Assembly (NCBI RefSeq): GCF_021283305.1
Contig: NZ_JAJSOK010000056.1
Span: 1-50,172, forward strand
DNA: 50,172 bases
Reading direction: 5' to 3'
DNA from: Pseudonocardia kujensis
GTDB lineage: Bacteria > Actinomycetota > Actinomycetes > Mycobacteriales > Pseudonocardiaceae
Shown: positions 37,029 to 45,778 of the stretch, piece by piece
Position numbering within the stretch: position 1 is the first letter of the stretch
How the letters are laid out: each line of letters begins with the position of its first letter
Position numbers and translations under genes: made by a program
Notes under the pieces: generated by a model
The model's database searches: none
What the model saw: only the letters and a program-made list of their open reading frames with translations
Told to the model about the DNA's origin: nothing

Positions 37029-38678
37029 TCACGCGGGCAGGACGTGATCTCCCACCGTGTCCGTGGACAGGCACAGCGAGCACACGACGGCGTCGTGTGT
37101 CTCGCACTTCGTGACGTCCGGGCGCTCGAAGTCCTGCCGGCAGACGTGGCAGTGCAGGACCTCGCCCGACGGGTTGCCGTGCTCGTCGAACATCGGCAGG
37201 TCGAGGCCGTCGTCGGTGCGCCGCAGGTAGTACTTCCCCTTGGTCGCGATCGCGAGCAGCGGCGGCAGCACCACGGCCAGCCCGATCGCGACGAGCGGGG
37301 AGAAGGGCTGGATCGCCGCGCCGAAGACCCCGAAGAACACCAGGATCGACACGCCCGCGGACACGAGCATGGAGCCGAAGCCGACCGGGTTGACGGCGTA
37401 CAGCATGCCGCGCCGGAACTCGGGCGTGATCGGCGACAGCTTCAGCACGTACTTGTTGACCGCGATGTCGACGGCCACCACGACCACCCAGGACATGCCG
37501 CAGTTGGCGTAGAAGCCGAGGATCGTGTTGAGGAAGTCGAACATGTTCGCCTCCATCAGCACGAGCGCGATCACCAGGTTCACGCCGAGGAACACCAGCC
37601 GGCCGGGGTAGCGCTTGGTGACCCGGGTGAAGGAGTTCGTCCAGGCCAGCGAGCCGGAGTAGGCGTTGGTGACGTTGATCTTGATCTGCGAGATCACGAC
37701 GAGGACGACGGCGAGCGTCATCGCCAGCCACGGCGGCAGGAGATCGCGGTAGATCTCCAGGAACTGGTGCACCGGCTGGTTGGCGACGGCGGCGCCGTCG
37801 GCCACGTTGGCGATCAGGTACACGGCGAGGAAGAGCCCGACGATCTGCTTGATCGCACCGAAGAACACCCAGCCCGGGCCGGCGAGGATCATCGAGGTCC
37901 ACCAGCGCCGGGAGTTCGCCGGCGTCTTCGGCGGCATGAAGCGCAGGTAGTCGATCTGCTCGGCGATCTGCGCGATCAGCGACAGGCACACGCCGGCGGC
38001 GAGCATCACGGCGCCGAGGCTGGGCGTGCCCTGGCCGTTCTCGCCCTGGTAGGCGAAGAAGGAGCTCACCGAGTCGGGGTGGCTGACCAGCAGGTACACG
38101 AACGGCGCGACCATCAGGACCAGCCACAGCGGGGTGGTCCACAGCTGCAGCTTCGACAGCAGCGACATCCCGTACACGACCAGCGGGAAGATGATCAGCG
38201 TCGAGAGCGCGTAGCCGAGCCACAGCGGGATGCCGAGCCCGAGCTCGAGGCCCTGGGCCATGATCGAGCCCTCGAGGGCGAAGAAGATGAACGTGAACGT
38301 CGCGAAGATGACGTTGGTGACGACCGAGCCGTAGTAGCCGAAGCCGGAGCCGCGGGTGATCAGGTCGAGGTCGAGGTTGTAGCGCGCGGCGTAGTAGGCC
38401 AGCGGGAAGCCCGTGGCGAAGATGACCACCGCGAAGACACCGATGCCCCAGAGGGCGTTGGTGGTGCCGTAGGAGATGCCGATGTTGGCGCCGATGGCGA
38501 AGTCGGCGAGGTAGGCGATGCCGCCCAGTGCCGTGACCCCGACGACGCCCGTCGACCACTTCCGGTAGCTGCGCGGGGCGAAGCGGAGGGTGTAGTCCTC
38601 CAGCGTCTCCTTCGCGGCGGTCCCGACGTCGGCGGTGGCCGCCGGCGCGGCGCCCGCCTCCCGGTTCTCGATGCTCAT
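37029..38678 (-). CDS. NCS1-family purine/cytosine permease with zinc-finger-like C-terminal tail
   Basis: A 549-residue membrane transporter with about 12 hydrophobic helices, for example VVGVTALGGIAYLADFAIGA and VLVVISQIKINVTNAYSGSL, the latter a motif of NCS1 nucleobase/allantoin permeases. After the last helix, residues 505-549 form a soluble tail: C510-x2-C513-x11-C525-x2-H528-x4-C533-x2-C536. That spacing is a cross-brace zinc fold. The tail is not part of the standard NCS1 family. ATG 38678 follows GGAAAGG. It is 153 bp downstream of a large hybrid histidine kinase on the same strand, so it may be regulated by it, or serve as its sensor. Confidence 0.9.
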   Translation of the reverse strand: MSIENREAGAAPAATADVGTAAKETLEDYTLRFAPRSYRKWSTGVVGVTALGGIAYLADFAIGANIGISYGTTNALWGIGVFAVVIFATGFPLAYYAARYNLDLDLITRGSGFGYYGSVVTNVIFATFTFIFFALEGSIMAQGLELGLGIPLWLGYALSTLIIFPLVVYGMSLLSKLQLWTTPLWLVLMVAPFVYLLVSHPDSVSSFFAYQGENGQGTPSLGAVMLAAGVCLSLIAQIAEQIDYLRFMPPKTPANSRRWWTSMILAGPGWVFFGAIKQIVGLFLAVYLIANVADGAAVANQPVHQFLEIYRDLLPPWLAMTLAVVLVVISQIKINVTNAYSGSLAWTNSFTRVTKRYPGRLVFLGVNLVIALVLMEANMFDFLNTILGFYANCGMSWVVVVAVDIAVNKYVLKLSPITPEFRRGMLYAVNPVGFGSMLVSAGVSILVFFGVFGAAIQPFSPLVAIGLAVVLPPLLAIATKGKYYLRRTDDGLDLPMFDEHGNPSGEVLHCHVCRQDFERPDVTKCETHDAVVCSLCLSTDTVGDHVLPA

Positions 38679-38831
38679 GCGGCTGCCTTTCCGGACATCG
38701 TCCGATCGCGGAGTGACGTTCGGTGGTGATCTCCGGCGGCCCTCGTGCGGATCGCCGGCGGGGGCTGCGCCGACCCCGCGAACCAGGGAACAGTGCAGCG
38801 CTAAACGACCACCAAGTGCCGCGTGAGCAGG

Positions 38832-41800
38832 TCAGATACTGCGAAGGGCCTGGGCGACGCGCGCGTGCTCGTCCGCGATCTCCTCGACGACAGGGCCCAG
38901 CTCGGCGAGCCCGCGCACCTCCGCGCGCCGGCACAGGCGGGCCATCGCGGTGGCGCCGAACGTGTCGCCGAGCCCCTTGAGGGTGTGCGCCGCCCGCTGC
39001 GCGCCCTCCGGGTCGCCGGCGGCCACCGCGGCACGCAGCGAGTGCACCAGGGGCGGGGTCTCGCTGAGGAAGTCCGCCACGAGCCCGGACAGGGTGTCGG
39101 CGTCGCCGCCGACGAGCTCGCGCAGCCGGTCGAGGGCCGCCGGGTCGAGTGGGGCGGGTGCCTCCGGGTCCGGCGGCGGAGGGCCGGGCGCCCGGGTCAG
39201 GGCCTCGGCGAGCTCGACGGCGACGAGGGGCTTGGTCAGGTGGTCGTCCATCCCCGCGGCCAGGCAGGCGTCCCGACCGCCGGGCTCCGCGGTCACCGCG
39301 ATGATCCACGGCTGCCGGACCTCGGCCTCCGCCCGGATCCGGCGGGTGGCGCCGAGCCCGTCGAGCTCGGGCATCCGGACGTCCATCAGCACCACGTCGT
39401 AGTGGCGGTCCCGGACCGCCGCCACCGCCTCGAGGCCGTTGCTGACCACGTCGGCGCGGTGCCCGAGCCGGGTGAGCAACAGGGACACGAGCCGCTGGTT
39501 GACCGGGTGGTCCTCGGCGACCAGGATCCGCGGGGCGGCGCGCCCGGGCGCGACCGCGACCGGGTCCGCGGGGGCGTCGGCGAGCGCGCGGAACAACGCG
39601 GCGGGCCGGACCGGCTTGCTCAGCACCGCGGCGATCCCGGTGCGGTCGCCCGGCAGGCTGCCGAGCGAGGTGAGCAGGACCAGCGGCATCCCGGCACCGG
39701 CGGGCCGGGCGTGGATGGCGGCGGCCAGTCCGGGCCCGTCGAGCCCGGGCATGCGCTCGTCGAGCACGGCGACGTCGAACCGGCGGCCCTCGTCCAACCA
39801 GTGCAGCGCGGTCGCGGGCGAGGTCGTGTCCTTGACCTGCATGCCCCACGCCCCGAGCCGCCGGCGGAGCAGCCGGAGGCTGCCGGGATGGTCGTCGACG
39901 ACGAGCGCCCGCAGGCCGGAGAGCGCGCGGCCGGCGTCGGGCACGGGATCGCGGCGCACGCCCTCGGTGGCCTCCGCCCGCACGGTCACGGTGACCGACG
40001 TGCCGGCGCCCGGGGTGCTCTCCGCGGTCACCGACCCCCCCATGAGCTCGGCCAGCCGCCGGCAGATCGCCAGGCCGAGGCCGGTGCCCCCGTAGCGCCG
40101 GGCGGTCGACGCGTCGACCTGCACGAACGCCTCGAAGATCGATCCCAGCCGGTCCGCGGGGATGCCGACACCGCTGTCCCGCACGGTGAACCGCCACTCG
40201 TGCCCGTCCTCGCACGGCCGGGCACCCACGGTCACGGTGACCTCGCCGCGGTCGGTGAACTTCACGGCGTTGCTCAGCAGGTTCAGCAGCACCTGGCGCA
40301 CCCGCGTCACGTCCCCGACCAGGCCGGACGGGGTCCCGGGCTCGACCACGCAGAGCAGCTCGAGGTCCTTGGCGGCGGCGTCGGCGGCGACGAGCTCCAG
40401 CGCGCCCTCGATGCACTCGGCGACGTGGAACGGCCGCTGCTCCAGCTCGAGCCGGTCCGCCTCGATCTTCGAGTAGTCGAGGATGTCGTTGATCATCAGC
40501 AGCAGGGCGTGCGCGCTGTCCCGGACGACCTCGGCGAAGCGGCGCTGCTCGGGCCCGAGATCGGTGTCCAGCAGCAGCCCGGACATGCCGATCACGGCGT
40601 TCATCGGCGTGCGGATCTCGTGACTCATCGTGGCGAGGAAGGCGCTCGTCGCGCGGTGGGCGCTCTCCGCGGCGGTGGCGGCGGCACGCAGGGCGTCGGC
40701 CGTCCGGACCCGGCCCACGACCTGCCCGAGCTGCGCCGCGACGTCGGACAGCAGGGCCAGCAGCGCGGAATCGGGCTCGGCGGGGCCGGTCGCGACGAAC
40801 TCCACGACCGCGACGACCTCGCCCGCCGCGCGCACCGGCAGGGCCACGGCTACCTCGTCGGAGCCGTCGTCCGGGCGGGGGAGCCAGGCGGGGGCGCCGG
40901 TGGCGAGTACCCGCTCGCGCGGGCCGGCGGCCGCGGGCGGATCGCCGTGCCCGGTGAGGGGAGTGCCGTCGGCGAAGGACGCGCGGCCCCACGTCCAGCC
41001 GGTGTGGGCGCAGACCAGCGCCAACACCTCGCGGGTGGCGGTCGGCAGGTCGGTGGCCCGGTGCGCGGTGGCCGCCACCCGGTGCAGCAGCCGCAGCTCG
41101 GCGGTGCGGGCACGGACGCGCTCGGCCATGTCGTTGAAGCGCCGGGCGAGCGCGCTGACCTCGCCGACGCCGGCCACCCGGGCCCGGACATCGGCCTCGC
41201 CCGCCGCGATCCGGGCGGTGGCCGCGTCGAGCTCGGCGACCGGGCGCAGCACGTCCCGCCGGGTCACGACCACGAGCACGCCCATGCCGGCCAGCAGCAG
41301 GACCGCCGTGCCGATCGCGGCCGCGGACCAGTCGCGGGCGCGCTCGGCGGCCTGCGCGGTCTCCTGCGCCGTGCGGGTGTCGACGAGCGTGAGGACCTGC
41401 CCGATCGGCTCCATGATCTCGGCCTTGGCGTGCAGGTAGGTCTGGTCGTAGAGCATCGCCGTGGCCCGGGCCCGGTCGGCGTCCGAGGTCGCCGCGCCCG
41501 CCGCGACCAGCGTGAACGCCTGCTCCTCGATCCGTGCCAGCGCGTCGGAGCGGGCCTGCGCGGTGGCCAGGAGGGCCTGCTCCTGCGCGCTGAAGCCGGC
41601 GCGGGCGGCCAGGGTCGCGAAGGGGTCCGGCGGCGCGAAGGGGGTGGGGCGCTGCCCGGTGTCGCTGACGACGTCCCAGTAGATGCCGTCGTAGCCCACC
41701 GGGCGGGGCGCGGTGCCGGCACGGATCCCGAGGATCTCCCGGAACCAGTCGAGGTAGCGCGGCTCGCCGGTGGCGACGTAGGAGCGGGCCATCCGGGTGA

Positions 41801-41996
41801 GGTCGTCCGAGGTCTGGCGCAGCTCGTAGGCCAGCTGCAGCGACTCCGACCGGCGGGCCTCGGCCTGCGTGGCGTCCTGCATGCTCTGCTCGGCGAGCAG
41901 GCTGACCAGCAGCAGCACCGCGAGGAGGGCCCCGCCGATCCCGAGCCCGACGGTCAGCAGCCGGGTGAGCGTGCGGCGGCCGGCACGGCGCGTCAC
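38832..41996 (-). CDS. Hybrid histidine kinase: 2 TM-HAMP-GAF-HisKA-HATPase-REC-REC-HPT
   Basis: A 1054-residue multistep phosphorelay kinase. Transmembrane helices lie at about 12-34 and 223-245 and enclose a helical extracytoplasmic sensor region. HAMP (about 246-300) and GAF (about 305-430) follow. The phosphoacceptor is H459 in FLATMSHEIRTPMNAVIGMS. HATPase motifs include LLNLLSNAVKFTDRG and VRDSGVGIPADRLGSIFEAF. Two receiver domains carry D746 (VAVLDERMPGLDG) and D872 (VVLMDVRMPELDG). The C-terminal HPT domain has H1004 in AAHTLKGLGDTFGA. The GTG overlaps the stop of the SARP-receiver gene (GTGA), so that protein is the likely end acceptor of phosphate. Confidence 0.94.
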   Translation of the reverse strand: MTRRAGRRTLTRLLTVGLGIGGALLAVLLLVSLLAEQSMQDATQAEARRSESLQLAYELRQTSDDLTRMARSYVATGEPRYLDWFREILGIRAGTAPRPVGYDGIYWDVVSDTGQRPTPFAPPDPFATLAARAGFSAQEQALLATAQARSDALARIEEQAFTLVAAGAATSDADRARATAMLYDQTYLHAKAEIMEPIGQVLTLVDTRTAQETAQAAERARDWSAAAIGTAVLLLAGMGVLVVVTRRDVLRPVAELDAATARIAAGEADVRARVAGVGEVSALARRFNDMAERVRARTAELRLLHRVAATAHRATDLPTATREVLALVCAHTGWTWGRASFADGTPLTGHGDPPAAAGPRERVLATGAPAWLPRPDDGSDEVAVALPVRAAGEVVAVVEFVATGPAEPDSALLALLSDVAAQLGQVVGRVRTADALRAAATAAESAHRATSAFLATMSHEIRTPMNAVIGMSGLLLDTDLGPEQRRFAEVVRDSAHALLLMINDILDYSKIEADRLELEQRPFHVAECIEGALELVAADAAAKDLELLCVVEPGTPSGLVGDVTRVRQVLLNLLSNAVKFTDRGEVTVTVGARPCEDGHEWRFTVRDSGVGIPADRLGSIFEAFVQVDASTARRYGGTGLGLAICRRLAELMGGSVTAESTPGAGTSVTVTVRAEATEGVRRDPVPDAGRALSGLRALVVDDHPGSLRLLRRRLGAWGMQVKDTTSPATALHWLDEGRRFDVAVLDERMPGLDGPGLAAAIHARPAGAGMPLVLLTSLGSLPGDRTGIAAVLSKPVRPAALFRALADAPADPVAVAPGRAAPRILVAEDHPVNQRLVSLLLTRLGHRADVVSNGLEAVAAVRDRHYDVVLMDVRMPELDGLGATRRIRAEAEVRQPWIIAVTAEPGGRDACLAAGMDDHLTKPLVAVELAEALTRAPGPPPPDPEAPAPLDPAALDRLRELVGGDADTLSGLVADFLSETPPLVHSLRAAVAAGDPEGAQRAAHTLKGLGDTFGATAMARLCRRAEVRGLAELGPVVEEIADEHARVAQALRSI

Positions 41997-43300
41997 CGCC
42001 GGTCGGCCCCGGCGCGCGCCCGGTCGACCTCGCTGCGCAGGGCCGCGATCTCCGCGCGTTCGCGGTCGCGCAGTCGTTTCAACGTCAGCGAGGAGCGCAT
42101 CCGGGCCCGGAGCATGGCGGCGCTGAACGGCTTCGGCAGGTAGTCCGTGGCCCCGAGCTCGATGCAGCGCACCACGCTCTCCAGGTCCGGCACCGCCGAG
42201 ACCATGATCACCGGGAGGTGGTCGAGGGCGGGATCGGCCTTGATCGCGGCCAGGGTCGTGTAGCCGTCGAGCACGGGCATGAGCAGGTCGAGCAGGACGA
42301 CGTCGAAACCCCCGTCCGGCAACAGCTCCAGCGCGCGCCGGCCGTTCTCGGCGGCGTGCACCTCGTGGCCGAGCTCGGTCAGCGCGGCGACCAGCATCCG
42401 GCGATTGACCCCGCTGTCGTCGACGACGAGCACGCGGCCCGGCTCGTCGGCGCCGGGATCGGCCGTCGGGGCGGCCGCGGGGAGGACCACCGGGCGCGGG
42501 GGTTCCCAGGCCAGGCCCGGGTCGTGACGCAGGACCGCCTGCTCCAGCTCGCGCAGCCGGGTGCCGGGGTCCAGGCCCAGCTCGTCCCGCAGGACCCGGC
42601 GGCCGTGCCGGTAGGTCGCCAGCGCGTCGGCCTGCCGGCCGCAGCGGTAGAGCGCGAGCATGAGCTGGGCGCGGGAGCGCTCCCGCATCGGGTGCGTGTG
42701 CACCCGCCGTTCCAGCTCGGGCACGAGCGGGGCGTGCCGGCCCAGGGCCAGCTCGGCGTCGGCCCGGTCCTCGGCGGCACCGAGGCGCAGCTCGTCGAGC
42801 CGGACCGTTTCGACGCGCACGAACGGCGCGTCGGGCAGGTCGGCGAGGGCCGGGCCGCGCCACAGCTCCGCCGCCCGGGCCAGCAGCTCGGCCGCCCGCT
42901 CGGGATCGTCGCCGGCCAGGGCTGCCCGGCCCTCGTCCACGAGCCGGGCGAAGGCGTGCGCGTCGACCGCCTCCGGGTCGACGGCCAGTTGGTACCCGGG
43001 CGCCGCCGTGACGAGCACCGTCGCCGGGGCACCGCGGGGGCGGTCGGGCTCCAGCGCGCGCCGGAGGTTCGAGACGAAGACCTGGACGGTGGCCGCGGCG
43101 CGGGCCGGCGGGTCCTCGGGCCACAGGTCGTCGATCAGCTGCTCGAGGGACACGACCCGGCCCGTGCGCAGGACGAGGGACGCGAGGGCCGCCCGCTGCT
43201 TGGGCCCGCCGAGCTCGACCCGCTCGCCGCCGCGCCACGCCTCGACGCCGCCGAGCACCCGGAACTCGATCAGCGGACCCTCCTCAGCAGCGCCGATCAC
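41993..43300 (-). CDS. SARP/AfsR-type DNA-binding and BTAD protein fused to a receiver domain
   Basis: About 435 residues. Residues 11-107 are an OmpR-like winged helix (IEFRVLGGVEAWRGGERVEL, then TVQVFVSNLRRALEPDR). Residues 112-257 are the bacterial transcriptional activation domain (RERSRAQLMLALYRCGRQAD, then ELGLDPGTRLRELEQAVLR). Residues 288-405 are a receiver domain with D338 in FDVVLLDLLMPVLDG, and the C-terminus is a coiled coil. SARP proteins with a receiver are unusual. It is coupled to the hybrid kinase. The start is open: GTG 43300 lies inside the predicted -10 box TAGCGT, while CTG 43273 follows a perfect GAGGAGG at 5 bp and would give MIEFRVLGG. Confidence 0.9.
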   Translation of the reverse strand: MIGAAEEGPLIEFRVLGGVEAWRGGERVELGGPKQRAALASLVLRTGRVVSLEQLIDDLWPEDPPARAAATVQVFVSNLRRALEPDRPRGAPATVLVTAAPGYQLAVDPEAVDAHAFARLVDEGRAALAGDDPERAAELLARAAELWRGPALADLPDAPFVRVETVRLDELRLGAAEDRADAELALGRHAPLVPELERRVHTHPMRERSRAQLMLALYRCGRQADALATYRHGRRVLRDELGLDPGTRLRELEQAVLRHDPGLAWEPPRPVVLPAAAPTADPGADEPGRVLVVDDSGVNRRMLVAALTELGHEVHAAENGRRALELLPDGGFDVVLLDLLMPVLDGYTTLAAIKADPALDHLPVIMVSAVPDLESVVRCIELGATDYLPKPFSAAMLRARMRSSLTLKRLRDRERAEIAALRSEVDRARAGADRR

Positions 43301-43304
43301 GCTA
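43299..43304 (-). promoter_or_regulatory. -10 box TAGCGT of the SARP-kinase operon
   Basis: TAGCGT on the minus strand predicts a start near 43292. That leaves a 19-nt leader containing GAGGAGG (43279-43285) and would exclude GTG 43300 from the mRNA. Confidence 0.4.
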
Positions 43305-43365
43305 CGAGCATGCGCAGCCGGTGTACTCGGCAGGTAACCGGTGTGTGACGTTCAGATCGCGCGGC

Positions 43366-43785
43366 TCAGGGCCGTCCGCGGCCCGCGTTCTCCGCCCGCC
43401 GCAGGACGGCCGCCGCGATCCGGACCACCGAGGAGTCGGCGATCACCGCGGCGATCCCCCACGGCCCGATCCAGCCGGACACGGGATGGCCGCCGGTCGC
43501 GAGAGCGGCCCCGAGCACGCCGAGGAAGCTCGCCACGCCGAGCATGCCGAGCACGGCGACCCCGAGCACGACGTGCGGCACCGGCCGTGCGATCAGCAGG
43601 GCGACCGCGACCAGCCCCGCCGCGCAGAGGACCGCGGAGAGCACCTGCGCCCACACGGCCCCGCCGACGACGGCGAGCCCGCCGTGCGCGACGGCCGAGG
43701 CGGCGACCAGACCGAGCAGGAGCTTCGGCGGCTGCAGGGTGTCGCCCGGGAGCGCGGACCCGGGCGGGGTGGGGGCGGCGGACAC
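43366..43785 (-). CDS. Four-helix membrane protein of unknown function
   Basis: A 139-residue protein with four hydrophobic helices: KLLLGLVAASAVAHGGLAVV, WAQVLSAVLCAAGLVAVALL, VVLGVAVLGMLGVASFLGVL, and a shorter one at WIGPWGIAAVIADSSVVRIA. No family was recognised. The GTG at 43785 lies six bases behind a TACCCT -10 box, the clearest leaderless arrangement in this part of the window. It is divergent from the DUF6069-like gene and stands 65 bp from the SARP gene on the same strand. Confidence 0.72.
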   Translation of the reverse strand: MSAAPTPPGSALPGDTLQPPKLLLGLVAASAVAHGGLAVVGGAVWAQVLSAVLCAAGLVAVALLIARPVPHVVLGVAVLGMLGVASFLGVLGAALATGGHPVSGWIGPWGIAAVIADSSVVRIAAAVLRRAENAGRGRP

Positions 43786-43791
43786 CGCCTC

Positions 43792-43797
43792 AGGGTA
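43792..43797 (-). promoter_or_regulatory. -10 box TACCCT, leaderless
   Basis: TACCCT (TAnnnT) on the minus strand is followed by GAGGCG and the GTG at 43785. Confidence 0.55.
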
Positions 43798-43892
43798 GGC
43801 CCACCCGGTCGTGGCGCCGTGGCGACTTTGCCGTCGAGATCCCCGCCGACACACTCACCCCGACGACGTGCGGGACGGCGAGGGGAAGAGGG

Positions 43893-44465
43893 ATGTCCGG
43901 CGGTTACGGATCGGGCGGCGGGTACGGAACCTGGGACCGCGGGGACGAGACCCGGCGGCTCCCCGAGCCCGACCAGCAGTACGGCCCGGCGCAGCAGTAC
44001 GGGGACCAGTCGTACGCGCCGGAGTACGAGCCGCCCCGCGCCCCGAAGCCGTCGGTCGACGCGGGCCGGCTCTGGGCGGCCGGCGTGGCGACGGCGATCG
44101 TCGCGGCCCTGATCGCGATGGTCGGGACGCTCGTCGTGCGCGCGGTGCTGCGGATCGCCTTCAACGGCCCGGCGAGCTCCGGCGCGCTGGGCGACTCGCG
44201 CACCGTCCTGCTGTGCATCCTGTCGGCGGTGGCGGCGTTGGCGGCGACGGGCCTCGCTCACCTGCTGCTGCTCTCCACGCCCCGGCCGATGACCTATCTG
44301 ACCTGGATCGTCGGCCTGGTCACCGTGGTCGCGGCCCTGCTCCCGCTGCTCGGCTCCGCGCCGATCGGCGAGCGCGTGGCGAACGCGGTGATCCACCTGG
44401 TGATCGGGCTGGTGATCAGCAGCCTGGTGGCCGGCGCCGGGGCCTCGGCGCGCCGGATGCGCTGA
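43893..44465 (+). CDS. DUF6069-like membrane protein with Tyr/Gln/Gly-rich N-terminal tail
   Basis: A 190-residue protein. The first 65 residues are a disordered Gly/Tyr/Gln/Pro-rich cytoplasmic tail (SGGYGSGGGYGTWDRGDETR, then EPDQQYGPAQQYGDQSYAPE). Four hydrophobic helices follow: LWAAGVATAIVAALIAMVGT, TVLLCILSAVAALAATGLAH, YLTWIVGLVTVVAALLPLLG and VIHLVIGLVISSLVAGAGAS. The membrane part resembles DUF6069 proteins, which have no known function. ATG 43893 is behind AGGGGAAGAGGG. The gene lies 80 bp before an MFS transporter on the same strand. Confidence 0.75.
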   Translation: MSGGYGSGGGYGTWDRGDETRRLPEPDQQYGPAQQYGDQSYAPEYEPPRAPKPSVDAGRLWAAGVATAIVAALIAMVGTLVVRAVLRIAFNGPASSGALGDSRTVLLCILSAVAALAATGLAHLLLLSTPRPMTYLTWIVGLVTVVAALLPLLGSAPIGERVANAVIHLVIGLVISSLVAGAGASARRMR

Positions 44466-44545
44466 CCGCCGGCGGCCCGACGCCGCACCGACGACGGCCA
44501 GTTCCGCCGTGAGCGCTCCTGCGCGCCCACGGCCGAGGAGGCAGG

Positions 44546-45742
44546 GTGGCGAGCGTGGACGGCACGGCGGAGCTCGGGCGCAGCGGGCTGCGCCGGGTGC
44601 TCGCCGTGCTGTGCGTGACCGAGGTGACCAGCTGGGGCGTCCTCTACTACGCCTTCCCGGTCCTCGCACCGACGCTGTCCCGGGAGACCGGCTGGTCCAT
44701 CGGGGCCGTGACCGGGGCCTTCTCGGCCGGGCTGGTGACCTCGGCGCTGGTCGGGATCCCGCTCGGCCACGCCCTCGACCGGTGGGGACCGCGCTGGATC
44801 ATGACGGCGGCCTCCGCGATCGCGGTGCCCGCGGTCGCCGCGGTGGCGCTCGCGCCCTCGTTCCCGCTGTTCCTCGGCGCCTGGCTGCTCGCGGGGATCG
44901 CGATGGCCGGGACGCTCTACCCTCCCGCGTTCGCCGCACTCACCCGCTGGTGGGGGCCGCGGCGGGTCACCGCCCTCACCGCCGTGACGCTGCTCGGCGG
45001 GCTGGCCAGCACGGTGTTCGCGCCGCTCACCGCCACGCTGCTCGGGCACCTCGGCTGGCGGCACGCCTACCTCGTGCTCGCCGGCGTGCTCCTCGTGGTG
45101 ACCGTCCCGGCGCACCTGGTCGGGCTGCGCGGGCCGTGGCCCGACGCTGCCGCCCCGGCCGAGGGCCGGCACGCCGATCCCGGGCCGATCGCCCGGAGCC
45201 GCCCGTTCGTGCTGGTCACGGTGGCGGTCGGGTTCGGCGCCTTCACGGCGTTCGCGGTCGTGGTGAACCAGGTCCCGCTGCTGCTGCAGCGCGGCCTGTC
45301 CACCGGCACGGCGGCGTGGGCGCTGGGCCTCGGCGGGATCGGGCAGGTGCTCGGCCGGCTGGGCTACGGGCGGCTGAGCGCCCTGCCGGCGCGGGGCCGG
45401 TCCGTGCTCGTGCTCGGCGCGCTCGCCGCGACCACCCTGGTCCTCGGCCTCACGCCGGGCCCGGTCCCCCTGCTCGTCGCGCTGGCGATGCTGACCGGCG
45501 CCGCCCGCGGGATCTTCACACTGCTGCAGGCGACGGCGGTGAGCGACCGGTGGGGCGCGGCGCACTACGGGCGGCTGAGCGGCATCCTCTCCGCGCCCGC
45601 GATGACGGCCACCGCGGTCGCCCCGTGGGCCGGCGCCACCCTGGCCGGCGCCCTCGGCGGCTATCCCGAGCTGTTCGTGCTGCTCGCCGGCACCGGCGCG
45701 GCCGCCGCCCTCCTCGCCGTCGGCACCCGGGTCCGGGCCTGA
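44546..45742 (+). CDS. MFS transporter
   Basis: A 398-residue, 12-helix major facilitator. The loop motif between helices 2 and 3 is GIPLGHALDRWGPRWIMTAA, matching the family's G-x3-D-R-x-G/R-x-R signature. The helices are regular to the C-terminus (ELFVLLAGTGAAAALLAVGT). The substrate and direction are unknown; the small size and lack of long loops suggest drug efflux or organic-acid transport. GTG 44546 is 5 bp from GAGGAGGCAGG. It converges on the IolE-like operon with a 36-bp gap. Confidence 0.92.
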   Translation: MASVDGTAELGRSGLRRVLAVLCVTEVTSWGVLYYAFPVLAPTLSRETGWSIGAVTGAFSAGLVTSALVGIPLGHALDRWGPRWIMTAASAIAVPAVAAVALAPSFPLFLGAWLLAGIAMAGTLYPPAFAALTRWWGPRRVTALTAVTLLGGLASTVFAPLTATLLGHLGWRHAYLVLAGVLLVVTVPAHLVGLRGPWPDAAAPAEGRHADPGPIARSRPFVLVTVAVGFGAFTAFAVVVNQVPLLLQRGLSTGTAAWALGLGGIGQVLGRLGYGRLSALPARGRSVLVLGALAATTLVLGLTPGPVPLLVALAMLTGAARGIFTLLQATAVSDRWGAAHYGRLSGILSAPAMTATAVAPWAGATLAGALGGYPELFVLLAGTGAAAALLAVGTRVRA

Positions 45743-45778
45743 CCGCCGGTCGGCCCCGCACGGGACGAGGTCAGGTCA

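Noticed and set aside
38832..43238. A single 1468-codon frame joining the hybrid kinase with sequence upstream of 41996
   Set aside because: The first 414 codons are an out-of-frame reading of the SARP-receiver gene. The GTG at 41996 and the 4-bp overlap define the real start.
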